The translations under genes were made by a program, and so were the position numbers. Positions 15,819-24,584 of a stretch of 64,000 nucleotides of DNA are shown here, in pieces. Under the pieces are notes generated by a model. That model saw only the letters and a program-made list of their open reading frames with translations, was not told the origin of the DNA and did no database searches. Numbering within the stretch: position 1 is the first letter of the stretch; every line of letters begins with the position of its first letter. This stretch comes from CAXTTV01 sp964247295 (lineage in GTDB: Bacteria > Chloroflexota > Ktedonobacteria > Ktedonobacterales > Ktedonobacteraceae), in contig CAXTTV010000002.1 in the NCBI GenBank assembly GCA_964247295.1, positions 1 through 64,000 of the forward strand. Reading direction: 5' to 3'.

Positions 15819-16476
15819 AGCCAACTCCACGCACCGTATGAATGAGGCGAGGCTCGCCATTGGCCTCCAATTTTGATCGGAGGTAGCCCACATAGACCTC
15901 CATCACATTCGAGGAGCCCTCGAAATCCATTCCCCAGACGCGATCCAGAATAATATCGCGTGTGAGCACCTGGCGAGGGCGGCGCAAAAACAAAGCAAGC
16001 AGTTCATACTCAGTTGGAGAAAGCTCGACCTCTCGTCCCTGACGATAGGCAACGCGAGTACCCGTATCCAATTCCACATCAGCGTAGCGCAAAATCTCCT
16101 GGCGTTCCGTCAGATTGCGGCGGAGCATTGCCTTCACACGGGCCATCAGTTCCTCGTTAGCAAAGGGTTTCACCAGATAATCATCAGCCCCGGTTTCCAG
16201 ACCTTTCACGCGATCTTGTATCGAATCGCGGGCCGTAAGCATCAAAATTGGAACATTATCGCCAGCGGCGCGAAGCCGGCGGGCTACCTCCAAACCATCG
16301 ATTCCAGGCAACATAATATCGAGAAGAACCAGATCGGGAGCGTGTTCGAGGGATCGCATCAGGGCGGCATCGCCGGTTGCAGCCACCGCTACACTATAGC
16401 CATCATAGACCAGCAGACGGCGTAAGAGGTTCGTAATGCGTGGATCGTCATCCACAACCAGAATATGAGCTTTCAT
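15802..16476 (-). CDS. OmpR-family response regulator
   Basis: Protein of 224 residues. Receiver domain with VVDDDPRI acidic pocket, phospho-acceptor Asp in LVLLDIMLPGIDG, Thr in LMLTARDS and Lys in LVKPFANEELMAR; C-terminal winged helix with LSPTEYELLALFLRRPRQVL and VYVGYLRSKLE. The start is ATG 16476; an upstream reading from 16500 lacks a ribosome site. First gene of an operon with its kinase. Its promoter carries a four-repeat array of 11-bp period at 16543-16582, most simply an autoregulatory site, also found before htrA. Confidence 0.92.
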   Translation of the reverse strand: MKAHILVVDDDPRITNLLRRLLVYDGYSVAVAATGDAALMRSLEHAPDLVLLDIMLPGIDGLEVARRLRAAGDNVPILMLTARDSIQDRVKGLETGADDYLVKPFANEELMARVKAMLRRNLTERQEILRYADVELDTGTRVAYRQGREVELSPTEYELLALFLRRPRQVLTRDIILDRVWGMDFEGSSNVMEVYVGYLRSKLEANGEPRLIHTVRGVGYVCKE

Positions 16477-16527
16477 AAATATCTCCAATCGTTGCCACAC
16501 ATTTGGCCGTCACAGACATGTACCAGA

Positions 16528-16582
16528 AGTATGTCATATAACCATGAAGTGAACCTGAGAGATATCTGAACTGAACCTGAGA
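16528..16582 (-). promoter_or_regulatory. Response-regulator promoter with four 11-bp-spaced repeats
   Basis: On the minus strand: TCTCAGG (16582-16576), GTTCAGA (16571-16565), TCTCAGG (16560-16554), CTTCATG (16549-16543), starts exactly 11 bases apart, then a 9-base gap and CATACT (16533-16528) as the -10 box. Transcription would begin near 16521, 45 bases before the ATG. The layout matches the htrA promoter and fits tandem dimers of an OmpR-type regulator taking the place of a -35 box. Confidence 0.65.
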
Positions 16583-16630
16583 GCGATCAAAAAAATCGAA
16601 ATCTTACTTCCTCTTTTGTGGTCTCCGTAG

Positions 16631-16711
16631 AAACAATCATCTATCTTGCGTATGCTGTCATCGGTCTTGTGGAATTACTGGTTCATCCATTTTTCAAGAT
16701 AGATGATGTTT
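16631..16711. repeat. Long inverted repeat with 46-base centre
   Basis: ATCATCTATCTTG at 16636-16648 is exactly complementary to CAAGATAGATGAT at 16695-16707; allowing one bulged base the arms extend to AAAC (16631) and GTTT (16711), about 17 bp. No ORF of note lies in or across it. It is upstream of the response-regulator array. The rest of 16583-16807 shows nothing else. Confidence 0.6.
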
Positions 16712-16807
16712 ACTGGCAATTTATCATGTAACAACAGGCAGTATCTGGTTGGGAAGTGGTTTACACTGCGCCTATAGAGGCTCCGCTGCTATTCAAGAGG
16801 TCTCGTA

Positions 16808-16987
16808 TTATCCTGTCTCCCCTGGAAATTGTTTTCGGAAAGGGATAAATTTTTCTGAGGGTTCTGAGTCCTCAATCTTTTCTGGCAGCAAGACGGAGAT
16901 TGTTATTGTGCCTAGAAAGATGAGGACGAGCAGGCCAATGAGTGCTAAAAGACATAATGTTATCAGGACAAGAGGATGAACGTTCAT
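16808..16987 (-). CDS. Small single-pass membrane protein (uncertain)
   Basis: A 59-codon frame from ATG 16987: a nine-residue lead, a very hydrophobic helix (LVLITLCLLALIGLLVLIFLG) and a charged tail (PEKIEDSEPSEKF). The composition is convincing for a tiny membrane protein and the codons look ordinary, but the ribosome site is weak (GAAAG about 12 bases upstream) and no family is recognised. It is the only candidate in 16583-17120. Confidence 0.4.
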   Translation of the reverse strand: MNVHPLVLITLCLLALIGLLVLIFLGTITISVLLPEKIEDSEPSEKFIPFRKQFPGETG

Positions 16988-17120
16988 GTATGTCAACTTT
17001 CTTTGATATTTCTGATTACTTGTGAGAGATTTCTGTTCTTATCATTCGAAATGTAGTTGAAGTGCTTTGTGGAATGAAAGGCAGAGCACTACTGCGATTG
17101 ATTGTACTCTGCCGTCCGGT

Positions 17121-18350
17121 TTAATCTAGTTCTATATGGGCAAATGAAGATTCAGTGGTTGTGGTCTGATACGTTTTTCCATCGCTGCTGGATGTGCTTT
17201 CACTATGAGCTGAGGGGGAGTTGCCTGATACCGTCCAGAGCACTTTCATGTCACTGAGGCGGATGCTTTCAACTTTCCCCCTTACTGTGATGTAGAGAAC
17301 ATCTCCTCGCACTTCCGCCAGGAGCGGTACAAAATTGCCAGGTAGCTGTTTGCACCATAGTTCTTTCCCATCAGAGGACTGGGCTTTACAGACTTGAAAA
17401 GTCCCTGCTGATTCTGGGTTGGCATTATTCAGATCGTTGGTTGTGATTGGCTTCGTAGGCTGACTCTGAACTGTATCTGTTGCTAATTGTTTCTGAGAGA
17501 TGTAGTAGAAGTTCCCATCTCGTATGCTGAATGCAATATTTTTGTATTGATTGTGCCAGATGACAGTTGAATCGCTATTACGCAGGGCGTAGAGATCCTC
17601 TGAAGCCTGGGCAGTTCGTCCTCGTAGATAGTCTGTAGTGTTCAGTACTCGCATCGCCCCACCGCCGTAATAGGCGACGTAGATATGATCCTGCACTACA
17701 ACAAGCCGTGAGCCATCCGGGACTGCGCTATTCTTCCAACTCATGGTACCATTTGAGGCATTGAGAGCGTAGAGACCATCCAGGTAGGCATAGACAACTC
17801 CATCTTTAACAGTCACAACCGCTGATTCACATTTGTCTTGCTGAGTGCTACAACTTTTAGGGGTTGAATAGCTCCAGAGCAGATGCCCATCTTCGGCGCT
17901 CCAGGCATAAATGCCTCTGGGCCCTCCAAAGTACAATGTTTTTCCATCACTTGCGGCAAATGGCGCAATATCAAGTATGTGATTTCCCACCGTAGTCAGG
18001 TCTTTATATGATTTTTTCCAGATCACCTGTCCATTACTTTTCTTAAGTGCGTACAGCGTGTGATCGCTGGAGCCCAGAAAAATTGTTTTATCTGAGACGA
18101 CAAATTGTTCGCTTGGTTTGATATTGAGTGGCGTACTCCATAACGGTTTGCCAGTGCTGGCCTCTGTCGCCATGGTTGTCCCTGTGTATGAGACAGAGTA
18201 AAGAACATTCGCGTTGACAATCCCAGCTCCAGTCAGGCTAGAGACATGGCGGGACGAGAAAAGGGCAAGGGCACCTCCAAAGACAATGATCGCGGCCATC
18301 ACTGCCCCAACCAGGCTGATCCGACTGTCGATTCGCCTCAGTGGGGGCAA
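17121..18350 (-). CDS. PQQ-type beta-propeller repeat membrane protein, 5' end degenerate
   Basis: Open frame of 409 codons. One transmembrane helix (about residues 13-32, LVGAVMAAIIVFGGALALFS) is followed by a series of PQQ-like propeller blades with the typical A.dG.liW pattern: TEASTGKPLWSTPL, LKKSNGQVIWKKSY, WSAEDGHLLWSYST, LNASNGTMSWKN, LRNSDSTVIWHN, AQSSDGKELWCKQL, RLSDMKVLWTVSG. Such propellers bind ligands or assemble proteins outside the membrane. The TTG at 18350 is only the first start after an in-frame TAG; the reading frame looks coding well upstream of it, so the gene has probably lost its N-terminal part. Whether this piece is made is unknown. Confidence 0.65.
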   Translation of the reverse strand: MPPLRRIDSRISLVGAVMAAIIVFGGALALFSSRHVSSLTGAGIVNANVLYSVSYTGTTMATEASTGKPLWSTPLNIKPSEQFVVSDKTIFLGSSDHTLYALKKSNGQVIWKKSYKDLTTVGNHILDIAPFAASDGKTLYFGGPRGIYAWSAEDGHLLWSYSTPKSCSTQQDKCESAVVTVKDGVVYAYLDGLYALNASNGTMSWKNSAVPDGSRLVVVQDHIYVAYYGGGAMRVLNTTDYLRGRTAQASEDLYALRNSDSTVIWHNQYKNIAFSIRDGNFYYISQKQLATDTVQSQPTKPITTNDLNNANPESAGTFQVCKAQSSDGKELWCKQLPGNFVPLLAEVRGDVLYITVRGKVESIRLSDMKVLWTVSGNSPSAHSESTSSSDGKTYQTTTTESSFAHIELD

Positions 18351-18551
18351 TCCTGACTTGAGTGTTGATGGCTGGTCCCGTTTAAAGGCGGTGGGTTTCC
18401 AAGCTGAGTAACTTCGAGTCGAGCCATCAACAATTGCTTCCAGTTGTGTGATCTGACGCAGCTAGGGCTCAACCGCTGGCAGGCTGAGAATGGCGTTGTC
18501 TATCCTTTGATAGGCCGCCGATACGGCTGCGCAATCAGGGCAGGAGAGGAG
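18351..18551 (-). pseudogene. Interrupted N-terminal part of the propeller gene
   Basis: In frame with the propeller protein, this stretch translates as plausible protein: CPDCAAVSAAYQRIDNAIL, then LPAVEP, a TAG at 18464-18462, then LRQITQLEAIVDGSTRSY and on into the membrane anchor. The CPDC start resembles a zinc-finger/anti-sigma-like N-terminus. A TGA ends the frame at 18554-18552. The evidence is codon plausibility on both sides of the stop. The remaining bases up to 18660 hold nothing I recognise. Confidence 0.5.
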
Positions 18552-18660
18552 TCAAACCCTGCGTCACTTCTACATACGCCAGAATTCCCAGGATAACCAG
18601 AAAGTATGCCCGTGCTTACTCTTTGTATTGTGCGTTCTATCGAAACATTCTGTAGAGGAC

Positions 18661-20445
18661 CTATTGGATAGACACCACCTGCCAGGCGTGCACATCCAGC
18701 ACCCCAAGATCCGTAATTTTGAGGGCAGGTACAACGCTGAGCGCCAGAAAGGAGAGAAAACCAAAGGGATGAGAAATCTCGATGCCCATCTGAGCCACAC
18801 TGCGGTTCAGGCGTTCCAGGACTGTCGCGACCTCAGTAGCAGGCAAAGGAGAGACGATTCCACCAATTGGGAGCGGGAGGCTATCAACAACATTTCCTCC
18901 GATAGTAATCACCAGTCCGCCTTGCAAGCGTTCGATCTCTCGGACGGCCAGCGCCATATCCTCATCATTTGTGCCCACCACCACAATATTATGAGCATCA
19001 TGAGCAACTGAGGAAGCAATCGCTCCCTGGCGCAGGCCCAGGCCATGCAGCAATCCTACCCCGATCCTCCCACGACCGTAGCGCTCCACAACAGCGATTT
19101 TTAGAATGTCCCGCGTTGGATCTGAGATCAGTTGCCCGTTAACGGCTTGCACCTCCATCCGTCTATCTTCCGTGACGATCTGATCAGGAATCAGTCCGAT
19201 GACGCGCGCCGTCCCACTATGGCCAGCGAGTTGGAGCCGATCGGTGGTGAAACCGCGCAGTTTAATGGTCTGCGAGACAGCGGGCGTCCACTGGCTTGTT
19301 CGGGGTTGTGTTTCAAAAAGTGCCTGTCCATCCTCGGCGATCAAGGTACCATTGACATAGACCTGTTTTGGCATAAAATGAGTGAGATCGGGTACGACAA
19401 GCAGATCCGCCAGATATCCAGGAGCCAGAGCCCCGCGATCCTGAAAGCCGAAATACTGCGCGGGATGCAGGCTTGCCATCTTAATGGCCTGAATTGGAGA
19501 TAAGCCGCGCTCAACAGCCTTGCGAATAATTGCATCCAGATCGCCCTCACTCAGAAGATCGCCCGGAGTACGGTCATCGGCAACGAAACCGCATCTCTCA
19601 GGCATATACTGTTTGACAATCGGGAGCAGAGCATCCAGATTACGTGTTGATCCCTCTCGAATCCAGAGCCACATTCCCAGGCGAGCTTTCTCCACAGCCT
19701 CTTCCAGAGAGATCGACTCATGATCCGATTGTACTCTAGCCGCCACCTAGCCAAAAAGATCATGTCCCATCAATTCAGGGGCATGTCCATCGATTGGCAA
19801 ATTCCCCTGGGCTCGCCTCAGACCAACGATCTCCAGTAATTCTGGATTGCCTTGCAGCACATCTGGATAGTTCATCACCTCACCAATCGAGGCAATGGAG
19901 GGATGGTTTGCTAAAGGAGCCAGATCCCGCGCCGTAATATGAGCTCCTGATGACTCAAATGGACTTGCTGGCACACAGGAAGGTAGCGTCAACAAAAAGC
20001 GCAGGGGAAGATCCTCTATCATATCCAGCATCCAACGCAACCCTGGGATGCCAGAAACATTCGCGATCTCATGCGGATCGCTAATACATGTTGTTGTTCC
20101 ATGAGGAGCGAGGGCGCGCGCGAACTCGGAAGGAACCAGGAGAGCATCTTCAATATGGGTATGCGCTTCGATCAATCCTGGAACAAGATAATGCCCCCTA
20201 CAATCCAGCTCTTGCAAGCCTGCGTAAGGGCCAGGCCGCCCGATGCCAGCGATGCGCCCATGAAAGACGGCCAGGTCCGCCTCATAGATTTCGTTAGTGA
20301 AGACATTAACGATGCGCCCATTGCGAAAGACATTATCTGCCGGGTGTTTGCCACGCGCCACCTGGATAGAGGTGCGCAGTTCTTCTCCACGGAAAGGGAT
20401 TCCAGGGACAGGTCCATCTCCAGGAGAGCGGTGTGACTGTTTCAT
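18661..20445 (-). pseudogene. ade: Adenine deaminase with one in-frame TAG
   Basis: Taken through one stop codon this is a full-length (about 593-residue) adenine deaminase, an amidohydrolase that converts adenine to hypoxanthine. Metal-site motifs are intact: LIEAHTHIEDALL, SDPHEIANVSG, IDGHAPELMGHDL before the stop, and QSDHESISLEEAVEK, WIREGSTRNLDALL, DDRTPGDLLSEGDLDAI after it. The C-terminal GGIVSPLPATEV and HPFGFLSFLALSVVPALKI are also normal. The TAG at 19749-19747 falls where relatives have a residue such as Tyr in GHDL-(N/F)-(A/G)-Y, and codons on both sides are in the same frame, so a single base change explains it. Without readthrough the first product ends at residue 232. Confidence 0.85.
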
Positions 20446-20463
20446 AAAGAAGTGTTTTCCTCT

Positions 20464-21413
20464 CTAAATTAATTGAATTACTACGATATAATTTTCATCT
20501 GTCCCCATCGCAATCTGATTGTTTTCCTGGGCAAGAGCCATACATAACGGCATCTCATTCAGGGAAATCAGCGTGTTATGAAGCTGCTCCCCCAGTTGAG
20601 CAAGGTTCCAGTATCGCAATATCCCATCGGCTGAGGCCGTTATCAGGGCACGATGCTGAGATAACCAGGAGAGTCCCACAACTTCGCGCCGATGACCAGC
20701 CAACGTGGCCGCCTGTTGATCTGTCTGAGAGTTCCAGAGGTAGACATTCGTATCTTTTTTCCCCGCACAGGAAGCCAGAAGGCTCGCATCTGGACTCCAT
20801 AAAAGTTGGCGTATCTCATCTTGATGCCGCGCGATATTTCCAAGCTTTGTGCCGCTGGCAGACTCCCATATAGAGACGATCCTATCGTTCCCACCAGAGG
20901 CAACCCGCTTCCCATCTGAGGACCAGGCAATCGCGCTTACGCCACCTCGGCCATGCGCCTGCCAGGAAGAGGGGACCAGTTTAGCGCCGTAACCTTTTCC
21001 TCTCGTGTTGGGAGTATTCCCCTAGAAACACCAATACGCTGCTGCACAAACCAGATTCTAATGCGCTGATCTGGGCTGGCGGAAGCCAGATAGATGCCTC
21101 CCGCCGCCCATTGCAAAAGCCTCACCGGGGATGTATGTCCAGGGAGCTTACAGATAGGTCGCAATCCCTTTGGGGACTCCATCAGAGTGGTTGCGTTTAT
21201 TCGTTCCCTCGCCATTGGTTCTGGTTCAGACAGCCGTGGCACCGTAGGCAAGCGATTAAGATGAGCGGCGGGTTCTCTCCTTTGCCCACCCGGCTTGAAG
21301 CTCTCCCCATAAGACATCTGATTGACAACTTCTTGAAAGCTAAGCGCGAATTCTAAGGTAGAGGGGAAGCGCCTGAGAGGATCTGAAAGAAGCCACAGGC
21401 AGGTTCCGCACAC
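20464..21413 (-). pseudogene. Kinase-tail/WD40 repeat gene with a frameshift
   Basis: The 5' part (21413-about 20975) has LSDPLRRFPSTLEFALSFQE, like the end of a Ser/Thr protein-kinase C-lobe, a linker, then WD40 blades (LPGHTSPVRLLQWAAGG, SASPDQRIRIW, EEKVTALNWSP). The frame then changes by one base at the GGGG run 20971-20974 and continues as VSAIAWSSDGKRVASGG, IARHQDEIRQLLWSPD, LAGHRREVVGLSWL and TASADGILRYWNL to a stop at 20464. Adding one base to the run restores one continuous WD40 protein. Kinase catalytic motifs are missing upstream, so the gene is also 5'-truncated. 21414-21544 contains no more of it. Confidence 0.75.
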
Positions 21414-21544
21414 AATAGAGACTGTGTTGTATCTATCGCCGTGGAATGGGGATCATCTGGATTCAAACACCTTTTGATATGTCTCATTGGATGCAGCAAC
21501 CTTTTGTTCATATTATTCTGTAGAAAAAGTAACAGGTTTCGGGA

Positions 21545-22277
21545 TCACTGCTCATATCCAGACAGGTGACCATTCCTGGTCGATGAGGGGACTGGCGATT
21601 GCATCTCTGAATCTGACTCATACACTTGTAGTTGTTGCAAGGCTTCCTCAATAAGGTTCCGGTAACTTATCAAACTCTTTTCGAGGTGATCAAGTGCCTG
21701 AGTCTGCTGAGGTGAAAAGCTTGCGATTGCTTGCTTGCGTGTTTGCGTAATGCTCCCAGTGAGAGCCAGAGTCCGTTTGTGGAGGAGTTGAAGCACATTC
21801 TGAAGATTGTGAAAACGCAGTTGTAAGCGGTTCTGGAGACTGGCTATCGCGATAAGCGCCGCCCCTGTTGGGTACGGACTGGGAGCAGAAACCCCGTTGG
21901 AAGGCAAATGTCCATCTGCCAGTAGTTCGATGATGCGAGTCAATTGAGCAGCCTCTTTTTCAAGAAGATGATTGATCTGCTGAACCTACCCTAATCCTCG
22001 TATCCGATCGATTAGCAGGTTCAAACTCTGCGCAACCTCTGTCAGACGACCCTGTACGCGGGCATGCACACTCAGATCTCCATGGGCCAATTGGGCCAGA
22101 ACCGCCTTCAAATGTTCAATGCCCTCACTTCATCCACTCATAGATCTTGAGAAGGCGCTTAGAGATTAGAGAAGGGGAAATTACTTGTTGTGGTAGCCCT
22201 TGTTGATCTGGCTGGGACAAGGGAGAACGAACGGGATCATACACAATTTTCTGTCCAAAAGGTTGCAGACGGTCCAT
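21545..22277 (-). pseudogene. HAMP/coiled-coil signalling protein, interrupted twice
   Basis: From ATG 22277 (AAAGGA upstream) the frame reads MDRLQPFGQKIVYDPVRSPL and on to IYEWMK, then hits TGA. A one-base shift near 22122-22140 gives SEGIEHLKAVLAQLAHGDLS and VAQSLNLLIDRIRGLG, a HAMP-like helix pair, which is cut by TAG at 21988-21986 and continues in the same frame as VQQINHLLEKEAAQLTRII to the final stop at 21545. The last part is helical (LQNRLQLRFHNLQNVLQLL). No membrane helix or kinase domain is present. It is one of four broken genes in a row. Confidence 0.65.
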
Positions 22278-22584
22278 AATAATCCTTTATCAAAGATTTC
22301 TATCCTCTTACATTAGAGGCTATATAGTAAAAACTATATAAAATAAAAAGAAACTGAGCAACAAAAGAGATACATTTTCTAAAAAGGCAATCGATCCCGT
22401 ATAGTATAAGCTCTATCAGGGAAAATAACATTAATACATTATTAAAAAAGGACCTTTAGAAGCGTAGGGTTCTCGGCTCGCAGATCAGAACTGTTACTTA
22501 AAAGGAATAGCCATTGCACCTTCGCCCACATGTGATTTACCAGAGAAAGTAAACATTGCGTCATTTCCACATAAGCTAGAATTC

Positions 22585-22618
22585 CCAGATTTCGTTTTAT
22601 CAATAAAACGAAATCTGG
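22585..22618 (-). terminator. Terminator of the nickel/cobalt permease gene
   Basis: CCAGATTTCGTTTTAT and its exact complement form a 16-bp stem around a two-base loop, 80 bases past the stop codon of the permease gene. The rest of 22278-22697 is AT-rich and shows no gene. Confidence 0.75.
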
Positions 22619-22697
22619 AGCGCTTTAACCAGCGATCTACTTGTTAAAGAAAAAGATGAGCCCTACCCAAAAGAAAGGATTAGGAGCTGCATCAGAG

Positions 22698-23795
22698 CTA
22701 GATGCTGGCGGAATTCTCGGATTGAGATGCCATATTTACCTCAATATCATCGTAGCGTTTCAATTTATAGGTAATCGTCGAGATAAGCCAGCTTGTCATG
22801 AAGAGCAGGACAATCACAATACCGATCAGACCGAAGTTATCGCTCAACGTTCCTAGAACGTTCCAGAAGCCTCCGCTCAAACCAAATTGGTCCTTAATGA
22901 TACTTAGAGCTTCAATACCACCAACGACCAGAGCCACAATGACAGAAATCAGCGTGATATTGAGATTATAGTACAGTTTGCGCATTGGGTTCACGAAGGC
23001 CCAGCCGTACGCGCCCAACATCAAAATACTGTCGGTTGTATCCATTAAAGACATGCCGGCTGTAAAAAGTGCTGGAAAAATCAGAATAGAAGCGATCGGA
23101 ATGCCTTTGCCGGCAGTTGTCGCAGCGATACCCAATAAGCCAATCTCGGTCGCGGTATCAAATCCCAGGCCGAAGAGCACTCCAACAGGGTACATTTTCC
23201 AGCTCCGATTGGTCATACGTAGAAGCGGACGAAAGAAACGGCCCATAAGTCCACGTTTATTGAGTGATTCATCAAGGGTTTGATCATCGTATTCGCCGCC
23301 ATTTTTGACATGATGGAACGTGCGATAAATATCGACCAGGACTACAATATTGATTACTGCAATCAGCAAAAGGAAGATTGAAGAAACTGCGGTGCCGATG
23401 AGTTCGCCAATTGCCTTCATCTGATCAAAATTCTGTACAGCCACCGCAGCTACCGCAATTAAAATAGTCATAACAATGACTATGGTTGAATGGCCCAGAG
23501 AGAAAAAGAAACCGACTCCAATCGGTCTCTGTTTCTCTTGCATTAATTTGCGTGTAACGTTGTCGATTGCGGAAATGTGATCTGCATCAAAGGCATGACG
23601 TAAGCCAAAAGTGTACGCCGTGACGGCCAGCAGCAGAAGCGTTGGAGATCGTCCAAACACAAGTAGGGCAAGTAGCCAGATGAAGATGTTAGCGCTAATC
23701 AAAAAGGCGTACATACCAATTACTCTGCGGCGCACATCTTGCGAGCTTGTGGTAAACACGCGTGAAAGAGCGGAAAAACTAAAGTTATTATTCAT
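22698..23795 (-). CDS. Nickel/cobalt permease, NiCoT (HoxN/NixA) family
   Basis: Integral membrane protein of 365 residues, normal for NiCoT transporters. The family signature GLRHAFDADHISAIDNVTRK in TM2 supplies the metal-binding His and Asp; the second signature LGFDTATEIGLL and the GFFFSLGHSTIVI segment are also intact. About eight hydrophobic helices. It takes up Ni2+ or Co2+ with high affinity, driven by proton-motive force; metal preference is not readable. The ATG at 23795 (AGGAG six bases before) is chosen over a longer frame starting at 23885. It sits next to a copper module, but with its own promoter region and terminator. Confidence 0.92.
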   Translation of the reverse strand: MNNNFSFSALSRVFTTSSQDVRRRVIGMYAFLISANIFIWLLALLVFGRSPTLLLLAVTAYTFGLRHAFDADHISAIDNVTRKLMQEKQRPIGVGFFFSLGHSTIVIVMTILIAVAAVAVQNFDQMKAIGELIGTAVSSIFLLLIAVINIVVLVDIYRTFHHVKNGGEYDDQTLDESLNKRGLMGRFFRPLLRMTNRSWKMYPVGVLFGLGFDTATEIGLLGIAATTAGKGIPIASILIFPALFTAGMSLMDTTDSILMLGAYGWAFVNPMRKLYYNLNITLISVIVALVVGGIEALSIIKDQFGLSGGFWNVLGTLSDNFGLIGIVIVLLFMTSWLISTITYKLKRYDDIEVNMASQSENSASI

Positions 23796-23891
23796 GCTAT
23801 CTCCTGCAAAGATCGAGACGAAGAACAAAGAGGGGAAGAAGGACCAGAAAGCTTTCTCGCGGGGCTTCGACAGTAAGCGTAGCATCTTTTA

Positions 23892-23903
23892 TGCGTATAC
23901 GCA
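23892..23903. promoter_or_regulatory. Palindrome upstream of the Ni/Co permease
   Basis: TGCGTATACGCA is a perfect 12-nt palindrome about 100 bases upstream of the permease start codon, in an intergenic region with no riboswitch-like GCCACTG element. It is a candidate site for a metal-dependent repressor. Single occurrence, so weak. Confidence 0.3.
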
Positions 23904-24027
23904 ACAAGGAAAAATGGTATTAATATAAATGCTCCTTATCTTTTAAATCGGGGTGTGCTTCGAGCTTTTTTGATACCCAGATTCAATCGTTAAGGGGTAT
24001 TATGAGTATGAAGGGTGATTAGGATTT

Positions 24028-24450
24028 TTAGTTCACGGTCAGGTTTTGTTTCATTCCGGCCTCATAATGACCTGGAAGATAGCAGGCCAGTTCTGGACGT
24101 GATCCGGTGGCCGAGGCTGGAAATGTATAATCCAGTGTTTTGGTCTCGCCAGGATTCACATTACCAATGGAAGCCAGTGCCATTTTGTCCATGTTTCCCA
24201 TCGGCATCCCGCTCATCTTTCCCTCTGATTTTGGCATAATCATAAACTCATGGGCAGTCTTCCCTGTATTAGTCACAATAAAATGATAGTTGGTGCCGGG
24301 TGTAAAACTGGTGAAAGTGGAGTTAATATGAAAATCTGTTTCCGTCACCTGTACATCATTTTTGCCAGTAATTCCCGACGTTCCTCCACAGCCTGTCAGA
24401 AGCAGGATTAGGAATAGAAAACTCGAAATTGCTAAGAGTCGCGGTCGCAT
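24028..24450 (-). CDS. Cupredoxin-domain lipoprotein (copper binding)
   Basis: Protein of 140 residues. Signal peptide with lipobox LLLTGCGG, then a short cupredoxin fold. Candidate type-1 copper ligands are the His in TGKTAHEFMIM and the Cys-His-Met set in ELACYLPGHYEAGM, spaced as in plastocyanin-like proteins. Between them is a Met-rich loop (GKMSGMPMGNMDKM), which could add copper affinity. It should be anchored outside the membrane and bind or pass copper. It is 135 bases downstream of the copper ATPase on the same strand, which supports a role in copper handling. Confidence 0.85.
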   Translation of the reverse strand: MRPRLLAISSFLFLILLLTGCGGTSGITGKNDVQVTETDFHINSTFTSFTPGTNYHFIVTNTGKTAHEFMIMPKSEGKMSGMPMGNMDKMALASIGNVNPGETKTLDYTFPASATGSRPELACYLPGHYEAGMKQNLTVN

Positions 24451-24584
24451 ATCTTAAAATCCTTTCTGTGATTATGAACGCTGAGGACTCATCTCATGAT
24501 GCAGGTCCTCATGGTAATCCATCTGATTTCAAAAATCAATGAGGAGAGCAGCATAGAATGGATCTGCTCTCTTCTCAACCTCTT

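Noticed and set aside
18462..21988. TAG reassignment or general amber suppression
   Set aside because: Genuine genes here end in TAG (htrA at 11309, site-2 protease at 12752), so TAG is a normal stop. The three in-frame TAGs are better explained as lesions.
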